Shown here: positions 48,401-54,565 of the stretch, piece by piece
Layout of the letters: each line of letters begins with the position of its first letter
Position numbering within the stretch: the stretch's first letter is position 1
Assembly: GCF_014879975.1 (NCBI RefSeq)
Contig: NZ_CP062500.1
Location: 1,550,001 to 1,614,000, forward strand
DNA from: Vibrio bathopelagicus
GTDB taxonomy: Bacteria > Pseudomonadota > Gammaproteobacteria > Enterobacterales > Vibrionaceae
Length of the DNA: 64,000 nucleotides
Reading direction: 5' to 3'
Notes under the pieces: generated by a model
Databases searched by the model: none
The model's input: the letters and a program-made list of their open reading frames with translations, nothing else
What the model was told of the DNA's origin: nothing
Made by a program: the position numbers and the translations under genes

Positions 48401-48835
48401 GTCATTACCGAAGTCGTCAAGCTTATACGCTTCGTAGCCCATTTGAGTGATGATGCTTTTGTCTTTGTTTGGGTTTTGACTCAATAGTAAATAGATGGGT
48501 TGATCGTAACGACTGGTTAAGCGAGTTTTACGCTTCTGACCACTGATCATCCGTTTAAAATGATTTGCTAATTGCTTTTGTCTTTTCCGAATCAGTTCTT
48601 TATCCAAAGACTCTTCTTGTGATTTTGCGCTGCGTTTGATGAGCACCCAATAGCAAATGAAGCCGATAAGCGTAGAGACGATGGCGATAGTCGTCAGCGT
48701 CCACACTAAATAAGCATTGAGTGGTGTTAACAGAATGACACTAGAGGCGACGGTAAAAAAGGCGACAGAGGCTAGGGCAGAAATGCCTACTGTTTTCTTA
48801 ACGTTGCCTGACTTGTTTGATTTGGCATCCGGCAT
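45443..48835 (-). CDS. tssM: T6SS membrane-complex protein TssM (IcmF)
   Basis: 1130 residues. Two N-terminal helices (about 16-37 and 44-66), a cytoplasmic domain to about 410, a third helix near 420-440 (VLFTLSWIGLLAAVLLVI) and a large periplasmic domain. It forms the inner-membrane to outer-membrane spine with TssL and TssJ. The Walker A site of many TssM proteins should lie near residues 117-130, but here reads LLSQNPNKDKS, and the DTAGR strand is VSVSMGED, so the NTPase motif is lost. It starts 2 bases after the tssL stop. Confidence 0.93.
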   Translation of the reverse strand: MPDAKSNKSGNVKKTVGISALASVAFFTVASSVILLTPLNAYLVWTLTTIAIVSTLIGFICYWVLIKRSAKSQEESLDKELIRKRQKQLANHFKRMISGQKRKTRLTSRYDQPIYLLLSQNPNKDKSIITQMGYEAYKLDDFGNDIEFPILFWVSEHSILVSVSMGEDQHPEYLKTLSQSLTAWRPRQAANGLLLTTDVSSLLENNEQITQQADELKSTIKTFNQAFGVSLPIYNVISNMGSISDFCQFFSAFDESKRDEVFGATAPYSAHGGIDANWFNDEYDHLISELIANMSNALAGQLNQDYRNSIASAPFQFGLLKQNLWLFLNRLYRGEQLSDALQFRGFYFTHDGQSSSQSDLLASAVSYSVGHEHYQQNEQIPVNQTLFAQYLMTHVILSEHELVGVNKRKENTLLVNQVLFTLSWIGLLAAVLLVIKFDFDFQNQRETRADVMLERYKEAISASPYDIENMADNIPNLFSLQRIYNLYKQPEPWYSLPFMPNPSIKEEVEEAYFTELQQVLIPSMENTIEKDLFVYVNLEDQSQTLSLLNNYRLLFNKDRTNVQELKNYYVRTLQDQGEADSINIAQLEVLLNDIFARNLTPIKSNHDLESLAKKVITQTGIETLLYEHIQSSTIYAKRVDIRGELGENFDSVLQFSPSYAGYLVPYIYTPTGFNELDLSVNSPTLKSALQSYEGVAGAYPSALELHRISRELKQTYQNDYINYWRDLVRNVEVKEVADPTQLKNTLTSLSEASNNPLVSLYSTIAKYTYVELEIPAKGDKEQDPASMPIQDPDKKESARQISLSFQSYKKQVSANDQGKKPIDNLLTAFINAKKWGDKFYETKEPQKVAFDTLSVTLQAGNPIASLSSLSNNHLTVAEELINKVVHQSNETVMSLAHDYLNTVWSKEVYQPYQQRLASFYPFNRKSKSDVSVADVKAFFVTNGIVDKFSQTRLNGFIKNSDEAPYLPGLLPGTGLSITPEVWTMIDKAADIKNALFLADPSNILINFQLKAVDMTPNITEFSIISDKPIFTYRHGPTLWSQQSWQGDAKFIEKLGIQLNAQDSTIGQNTVKGTWSWFRLFEPNVNFTSAQDTQVEFVYGDSKVKLTIKTQGQSNPFVPGFFSGFSLPSGI

Positions 48836-48837
48836 AA

Positions 48838-50040
48838 TCAGTTAGACTCTTCCTTGTTTAAGTCATGCGCAGAAGTGCGAACAATAATGGCGTTTATTTG
48901 GTCGCTTTCTACGAACCAAGCTTTGATTGTTCTCGCTTCTTCTGAGGTGTTGGCTCTTAATATCACTCGATAGTATTTCTTGTAAGGTGAGATGATTGGC
49001 TCATAAGCTGACGGAGATAGATTCTTGATGAAAGCTTGGGCATTTTTCTTATTTGAGAACGTCGCGAGTTGCACCAACCAATTGGTTGAGCTTGGCGTGA
49101 AGTTAGTCGTTTTTGAGGCTTCTACTGCGTCAGCTTTACTCGCGTGACGAGGAGGGTTTTCCAAGTCGTTATCTTGGCTGATGAAGACAATGTCTTGGAT
49201 TTCTCCAGATAGAACATAGCGTTGGCTAAAGTTCGGTAAAAAGGTGAAATCACGCGATCGCTGTGCGTGGGTTTTGTTGTACCAGAACTCCGTTAAACCA
49301 ATACTAGTTGCTATCAAACAAAAGAAAAACAAGCTGGTAATGAAGTAACGTTTACGTCTAGTCGGTTTTCTTACGTCAGGTAGTTTTACCTTCGTGCGGC
49401 AGTGAACGCCACTCGCGGTACGATATTGACTGATGGTTTGTTCTAATTGATGAACGAATGCTTTTAACTGTTCAGCGCCGCCTTCGCGATATTGGCCTTT
49501 GAATCCAATATTGATGAAGAGGTAGATAATCTCCAGCAGATCGATCAGCTTGTGTGGTTGTCTTGCGGCTTTTTCAGCAACAGAGAAGAACAGTTCACCG
49601 CCATTACGCATGCCAAACAGATCGCTAAGTAGGGTTTTATTTTCCCAGCCGCGTTTCTCCCCCCACTCGGTGTAGATGATGAATTCATCAATGACTACAG
49701 CGTACAAAAAGCAAAGTTTATCGATAACGGCAATAGGGTAGGTAAGCTCGGTTGCTTGAGCCTTTATGTCGTTAATACCTTGAATAAACTGCTCTCGGAA
49801 AACGGTTAAATCTTCGGGTTCAGACAGCGTTGAGATTTTGAGTGTTTTGGTCAGCAAATCACTACTGATGTTGATCAGTTGATTCTCTGCCTTATCAAAG
49901 TGACGCAGAAACTCTTCTTGGGTGCTGGTGGAGTGCACCGCAACTAATTTAGACAAAGCTTGGTCAGACTCTGTATTCGCAGAGCTTTTTGATGCTTTAT
50001 CTATAACCAGTGTTTCTTCGTCTAAATAATCCATGGCCAT
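48838..50040 (-). CDS. tssL: T6SS TssL (DotU) with C-terminal SPOR domain
   Basis: 400 residues. The DotU domain fills about 35-215 (the conserved core reads FLYAVVIDEFIIYTEW), with a single membrane helix at 233-250. After a linker, residues about 321-388 form a SPOR domain (NWLVQLATFSNKKNAQAFIKN, YYRVILRA). Many TssL proteins stop after the helix, and others carry an OmpA-like peptidoglycan domain. A SPOR module would instead bind glycan strands lacking stem peptides, concentrated at the septum. The start overlaps the tssK stop (TAATG). Confidence 0.9.
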   Translation of the reverse strand: MAMDYLDEETLVIDKASKSSANTESDQALSKLVAVHSTSTQEEFLRHFDKAENQLINISSDLLTKTLKISTLSEPEDLTVFREQFIQGINDIKAQATELTYPIAVIDKLCFLYAVVIDEFIIYTEWGEKRGWENKTLLSDLFGMRNGGELFFSVAEKAARQPHKLIDLLEIIYLFINIGFKGQYREGGAEQLKAFVHQLEQTISQYRTASGVHCRTKVKLPDVRKPTRRKRYFITSLFFFCLIATSIGLTEFWYNKTHAQRSRDFTFLPNFSQRYVLSGEIQDIVFISQDNDLENPPRHASKADAVEASKTTNFTPSSTNWLVQLATFSNKKNAQAFIKNLSPSAYEPIISPYKKYYRVILRANTSEEARTIKAWFVESDQINAIIVRTSAHDLNKEESN

Positions 50041-51371
50041 TATCTCAACGCGTATAGAACGACTTCGAGAGCGGGTATGCGAGCATCGACGTGCAGCGCA
50101 ATCGCATCACGCGTATCAAGCATATCTAACCAATTCCGATCTTTGGTATCGACTTCAAAATAAGCGACACCTTGCATCGGTTTTAGCTCACTCGGTGCGA
50201 TAGGAAGTGGCGTTAACGAAATGCCAGACAGCGAGCTTCTCACTAACTCAACAATCTTGTTGTTACTGCTTAACTTGGCTGAAATAGGGAACAGTTCATT
50301 AAGCTCTGTGCTGCTGATATCGGACTTAACACTGAGAACGAAACGACGGTTATAAACGCTGCTAGGGTCTTTGATTAATGTGCGAAGTAAACGGCGTTTC
50401 TCAAACAGTGAAATGTCCCACTTGAATTCGATAACCGAGTCTTGTTGAACCAGGGTGAGTAAGTTTCTTAGGCTCGAAAACAGTGGGTTAAAGTTGTCGT
50501 AGAGCTTGTCATATTTTAAAGGCTGGCACTCATCTGGAATTGCTGGTGTTAACGCCATGACTTGAGCTTCAAACTGTTTCAACTTTGAATAAAGTTCGTG
50601 TGTCGGGTATTTGGTGTTACTGATGGTTAATTCAAACCACGGTAGCCAAGTGTTGAGTGTTTGAAGCCATAGGAAATCTTGCATCATAGACTGAGGACTT
50701 TTTTGCCCTTGGCCAGCCTCGATGCGTTTAAGAAGGTTTTGAGCTCGGTTACTTACCAGCGCATGAATCTCTTTGACTCGTTCGCTAAGGAGAGTTGAAG
50801 CGCCGTAATGTAAGCAGGCAGGGATAAAGGCTCTATCGAGCATGACTTCATCAGAGTCGCTGATCTCTAAGATCTTAGCGACGGGAATTAGGGTAAAACC
50901 AGACGTGTCTTCTCCAGCGAATTTGAGGCTGATATTAAGCTGAGCGACATCAACTTCAACACTGGCATTTTCAGAGGTAGACGTGTCGAAGACATTGATT
51001 GAACGTGTGATGTAACGGCTTTGTTCTTGGCCATCTTCGCTGTAATCATTGTTGCCTTGTAAGGAGATTGGCAGAGCAAGGTAAACGATGGTTTCAATGG
51101 TACCTTGAGGAATGTCGACTACGATCTCTTGCTTGAGATTGAATTGGGTTCCATCAGGGAACACACCAGAACAGCTTGGAATAGACAGCTTACCGATCTT
51201 CAATAGATCGTGGTTAAGTACTAACTCGGTGATGCCGAAGAAAGGGGCAAAACCAGCCAGTGTTTCGATATTCTGACGAATGTAATTTTGCACGTAACGG
51301 TCTTGCTGCTGAAAGTGCTGAGGAGCAATAAACATCCCTTCTTGCCAAACTACTTTTTTGAAAGCGTCCAC
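50040..51371 (-). CDS. tssK: T6SS baseplate protein TssK
   Basis: 443 residues from a GTG at 51371 with AAGGA 6 bases upstream. This gives the conserved N-terminus VDAFKKVVWQEGMFIAPQHFQQQDRY. The 19-residue extension to 51428 is lysine-rich, overlaps tssJ and lacks support. TssK is the trimeric adaptor that joins the baseplate to the TssL/TssM membrane complex. The frame ends in the start codon of tssL. Confidence 0.93.
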   Translation of the reverse strand: MDAFKKVVWQEGMFIAPQHFQQQDRYVQNYIRQNIETLAGFAPFFGITELVLNHDLLKIGKLSIPSCSGVFPDGTQFNLKQEIVVDIPQGTIETIVYLALPISLQGNNDYSEDGQEQSRYITRSINVFDTSTSENASVEVDVAQLNISLKFAGEDTSGFTLIPVAKILEISDSDEVMLDRAFIPACLHYGASTLLSERVKEIHALVSNRAQNLLKRIEAGQGQKSPQSMMQDFLWLQTLNTWLPWFELTISNTKYPTHELYSKLKQFEAQVMALTPAIPDECQPLKYDKLYDNFNPLFSSLRNLLTLVQQDSVIEFKWDISLFEKRRLLRTLIKDPSSVYNRRFVLSVKSDISSTELNELFPISAKLSSNNKIVELVRSSLSGISLTPLPIAPSELKPMQGVAYFEVDTKDRNWLDMLDTRDAIALHVDARIPALEVVLYALR

Positions 51372-51412
51372 GTAAAATCCTTTTCTATTATTTTTATATC
51401 TTGGCTTTTTTA

Positions 51413-51901
51413 TTAAAAGATTTGCCACCAGCTGGAGTCAGGCTGTATCACGGCTAACTCTGCTTTCTTCCCTGTAATCGTTAACTCTAAGGTTTGCTCT
51501 GGATCGGAAGGCATCATCAAAACGGTCTTGGTTGTGCCATTCTGGTAATCAGCGAATTCGACCAGAGCTGCAATGTATTGCGTGTTCTTGTTGACGTCTA
51601 ACGTCAGCTTTTGCTCTGAGTTAGGTAGTACAATCGGTAATACCTGTTTTGAAACTAAGTTTGCCGCCAATAGCTGCAGGTCATTGTTGTACAAATCTAT
51701 AAACGGAAGTTGTTTGAACAGTTGTTGATCCGTTAATTGGTAAAGCCTAACCACAACAGGGTTGGCTTGGTCGTCGTTGTATTGGTTGACTGTCGCATCC
51801 GCTTTAACGGTCAACGAGTATTGAGTGACAACAGGAGCAGGCTCCGATGAAGAGCATGCTGTGATCAGTAAACAAAGCGATAAGAGTATGAGACGTTTCA
51901 T
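51413..51901 (-). CDS. tssJ: T6SS outer-membrane lipoprotein TssJ
   Basis: 162 residues. A lipoprotein signal has the lipobox LITAC, with the lipidated cysteine at 16, then SSSEPAP. The remainder is the transthyretin-like beta-sandwich of TssJ (VVVRLYQLTDQQLFKQLPFIDLY). It binds the periplasmic end of TssM at the outer membrane. Its start overlaps tagH by 4 bases, and its stop is 41 bases before tssK. Confidence 0.92.
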   Translation of the reverse strand: MKRLILLSLCLLITACSSSEPAPVVTQYSLTVKADATVNQYNDDQANPVVVRLYQLTDQQLFKQLPFIDLYNNDLQLLAANLVSKQVLPIVLPNSEQKLTLDVNKNTQYIAALVEFADYQNGTTKTVLMMPSDPEQTLELTITGKKAELAVIQPDSSWWQIF

Positions 51902-52848
51902 TCTCTCTCCTCACTTTGCTTTTGCATGTTCTCCATAAACAGCGCTTTGAACTGACGTCTGAAATCTCCGTTGTCTTGGCGGTGTTGGAAGTGCTTTCTG
52001 TAGATCTTCCAATATTTTTTATCTTTGTTGGTAAAAATACCGCTACTCACGTATTCACTAAACTGGTTCTCAAGCTGCTTTGGTGCAAACTCATTCAAGA
52101 ACTGATCAACCGTCTGTTCTAATGCATCGAACAGCGCTTTTTGTTGTAGCTGTGGGTTCTGTAAATACTGTTGATTCTTCTCAGTTAACGTAATGAGTTT
52201 GTCGATCGACTCTTCAATACGGGTATTGTTCTCAACATTAACGGGTAAATACTCTAATTCAGTAGCAGAGAGAGCATTGCTATCGCGATGAGCGATTTCG
52301 TCCACTTCAATGTTGGGTACGACTTTGTCGTCGTCTAAGTCTTCAAAAGGATCAGACGAGAAGGGGTCGTCACTCAATACATTCTTTGAAGAGAAGTTTG
52401 AGGTTTTCTTAACTGTCGCGACTTGCGGTGCGTCATCTAAAAAGTCTGTGTCGCTGTCATCCAGTTTTAAGTTGAAAGGTTCTATAAAATTGTCATCCTG
52501 TGTGGTGTTATTGGCCGCGCTCATTTTTGGATCACTCAATAGGCTCACCAGTAGTGTGTAGCCACCCAGTTTGATGATGTCACCATCGGTAATGACGTAC
52601 TCTTTCTCTTTTGCCAGCGACTTATCGTTCAACGACACGCCGTTGTTACTGATGTCTTTAATCACGTAACCACGGTCTGTAGGGTAAAGTTGGCAGTGAG
52701 TTCTTGAGATCCATTTCGTTTGATCGGGTAGCGCAATATCACATGATGGAGAACGACCTAAGCTTCCGCCACTTTCGGGCAGATACGTCACTCTAGAGGA
52801 AACGACCTCTTCAGCAGGTACAGAAATCATGTGGACACTGATGGACAA
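51898..52848 (-). CDS. tagH: T6SS FHA-domain protein TagH
   Basis: 316 residues from a TTG at 52848 with AAGGAG 6 bases upstream; an ATG six codons on has no site. The FHA domain (about 18-100) has the phosphothreonine-binding residues: GR at 31-32, SRTH at 48-51, NNG at 68-70. An acidic linker (about 120-175) and a C-terminal T6SS-specific domain (VDQFLNEFAPKQLENQFSEY) follow. It is the expected partner of the Ser/Thr kinase at the end of the operon. It lies 3 bases after the periplasmic binding protein gene of the inserted cassette. Confidence 0.92.
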   Translation of the reverse strand: MSISVHMISVPAEEVVSSRVTYLPESGGSLGRSPSCDIALPDQTKWISRTHCQLYPTDRGYVIKDISNNGVSLNDKSLAKEKEYVITDGDIIKLGGYTLLVSLLSDPKMSAANNTTQDDNFIEPFNLKLDDSDTDFLDDAPQVATVKKTSNFSSKNVLSDDPFSSDPFEDLDDDKVVPNIEVDEIAHRDSNALSATELEYLPVNVENNTRIEESIDKLITLTEKNQQYLQNPQLQQKALFDALEQTVDQFLNEFAPKQLENQFSEYVSSGIFTNKDKKYWKIYRKHFQHRQDNGDFRRQFKALFMENMQKQSEERE

Positions 52849-52851
52849 TGG

Positions 52852-53580
52852 CTACTCCTTGCACTTGGATATGGCTGAGTTAAAACTATCTAGGAAACCT
52901 GAGTAGGTTTTAAGGAATCGATTCGAAAAATAGACCCCCATATCCTTGGTATCTAAATTCGTCGAATTGAAGTAATCGAGTGGTAAAGAGGCTTTATCTA
53001 GTTCTCTTTTAAAGACCAACTCATCCTCTAAAACAACATCAATTTCCCTTTGTTTTAAAAGTCTTAGTAATACTTTAGCATCTCGTGGCTGCTTAACGAC
53101 GTTAAATCCATTACGTTTTAGCCAAAACCATTTGTTTGAGCCAAATTTGGCAGAAAAGTTAAGGTTTAACTTTGACAATTCATCAACCTTCGGTTCCACT
53201 CCTGGGCCAAAATACCAATTCAAGGTTTGTTTTGCGATAGGTGCCGAGAGCGTTGCGTATTCATCACGTTCTGAAGTTTGGGTTGCAACGAAGAAACCGT
53301 GTTGGCTGCCACTATGCACGCGCAGTTGTGCGTCAGACCAAGTGGTCATGGTAAGTTGGTAAGGCTGTCCCATCATACTTAAGGCACATTTAACCTTGTC
53401 TAAAGCAATTCCTTGCATTGTTGCGTTTTCGTAGCTTTGGTAGGGCGGCCAATCTTGTGTGGTAAGCATTAGACGAGATGGCCCAATTTTTACTTGAGCA
53501 GAAGCACTCATCGACCAAAACGTCGAGATGAGTAGAGTGACTAGCGATAATCTGATGGTAGAGGCTCTAGTTAACATCAT
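52852..53580 (-). CDS. Periplasmic solute-binding protein (SBP_bac_3-like) inside the T6SS cluster
   Basis: 242 residues. A signal peptide ends near residue 28 (SMSASA, then QVKIG). The body resembles family 3 binding proteins: LTTQDWPPYQSYENATMQGIALDKVKCAL-type start, TQTSERDEYATLSAPI and the second lobe with LKQREIDVVLEDEL. No amino-acid ABC permease or ATPase is nearby. The start overlaps the preceding binding protein by 14 bases and the stop touches the tagH ribosome site, so it is locked into the T6SS transcript. A sensory role with the MFS-sensor fusion is an inference. Confidence 0.82.
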   Translation of the reverse strand: MMLTRASTIRLSLVTLLISTFWSMSASAQVKIGPSRLMLTTQDWPPYQSYENATMQGIALDKVKCALSMMGQPYQLTMTTWSDAQLRVHSGSQHGFFVATQTSERDEYATLSAPIAKQTLNWYFGPGVEPKVDELSKLNLNFSAKFGSNKWFWLKRNGFNVVKQPRDAKVLLRLLKQREIDVVLEDELVFKRELDKASLPLDYFNSTNLDTKDMGVYFSNRFLKTYSGFLDSFNSAISKCKE

Positions 53581-54565
53581 TAGAGTGTCCTATCACTTCA
53601 GATATCTTCAAGATTGACACTGGCGGGTAATAGTCGAGCTTATGAGCGGCTTCGATATTAACAATATAGGAATATTGGCTAAGTGACTCTATCGGAATGT
53701 CTGAAGCTTTCTGAGTTCCTTTCAATATGTTTTTCGCTTTGTATCCAGCAAATTGACCAACATTGTAGTAACGGCTGACAATACCAAATAAGGCCTTATG
53801 CTTTCTTATTGGGCTTTCGGTTGCCGAGAATGTGGGGATACCTTTCGAATGTAGCCCTGATACGACTTCCCCTCCTTGGGTGATGATGTAAGAATCAGGT
53901 GGTAAATAAGCCATATCGACACCATCACGTTTCATATTGTTTATCGTGAGGTTAATTAAGTCGCTGTTTGACTTGTTTTTATCAATGTTAAGTGGGTACA
54001 ACATAACACGCTTGTTATAAATTTCCGATAACTCCATCATTTTATTTGCGGTGATAATCGAATTATTTTCGTCAGCGTTATATATAACCCCAAGGCTTGA
54101 AATGTTATTGAGTTTTTCTATCGCTTTAAATTGTATTTCATGGGGTACGATGTGCGATACACCAGTAAAATTTCTATCGTCTGAAGATAAATCAGCAATC
54201 AACTTAGAACCTACAGGGTCGGTAACGATACTGAATACAACTGGCGTCGTGCTGTTTATTCTAAACTCGCTAGGTTCTGTGTAAGTTCCTAATAAATTCA
54301 AGGTGATAGTAGTGCCGAATGAATAAATAAGATCGGCATCTTTATATTCTAGATCTCTAATATGTTGTTTGAGCTGTGCTATATCTCTATTTGCATCAAG
54401 AATTGTAAATCTTACATCGACGTGTTGGGATAAATAATCCATGAAGCCTTGTTCGGCATCGGTTACCCCTCGCCATAATAAAAGAATGACATGTTTTTCG
54501 TCACTTTTAGCGAAGGAGAGTGGGATAATTAAAATGAAGCTAAGAACGAACACTATAAATCTCAT
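53567..54565 (-). CDS. ABC_sub_bind-family periplasmic protein inside the T6SS cluster
   Basis: 332 residues with a signal peptide ending near 19 (IPLSFA, then KSDEK). The protein matches the ABC_sub_bind (TrpX-like) type: DADLIYSFGTTITLNLLG, TPVVFSIVTDPVGSKLI, GVIYNADENNS, PPDSYIITQGGEVV and SRYYNVGQFAGYKAKNIL. These normally serve TrpXYZ-type ABC importers, but no permease or ATPase is nearby. The start overlaps the MFS-sensor gene by ATGA and the stop overlaps the next binding protein by 14 bases. The three genes form one coupled block. Confidence 0.85.
   Translation of the reverse strand: MRFIVFVLSFILIIPLSFAKSDEKHVILLLWRGVTDAEQGFMDYLSQHVDVRFTILDANRDIAQLKQHIRDLEYKDADLIYSFGTTITLNLLGTYTEPSEFRINSTTPVVFSIVTDPVGSKLIADLSSDDRNFTGVSHIVPHEIQFKAIEKLNNISSLGVIYNADENNSIITANKMMELSEIYNKRVMLYPLNIDKNKSNSDLINLTINNMKRDGVDMAYLPPDSYIITQGGEVVSGLHSKGIPTFSATESPIRKHKALFGIVSRYYNVGQFAGYKAKNILKGTQKASDIPIESLSQYSYIVNIEAAHKLDYYPPVSILKISEVIGHSNDVN

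Noticed and set aside
51372..51428. Upstream extension of TssK to 51428
   Set aside because: The lysine-rich extension overlaps tssJ, while the GTG at 51371 has a good ribosome site and gives the conserved N-terminus.
53567..54565. Complete TrpXYZ-type ABC importer
   Set aside because: Only the binding-protein component is present; neither permease nor ATPase occurs in the neighbourhood.
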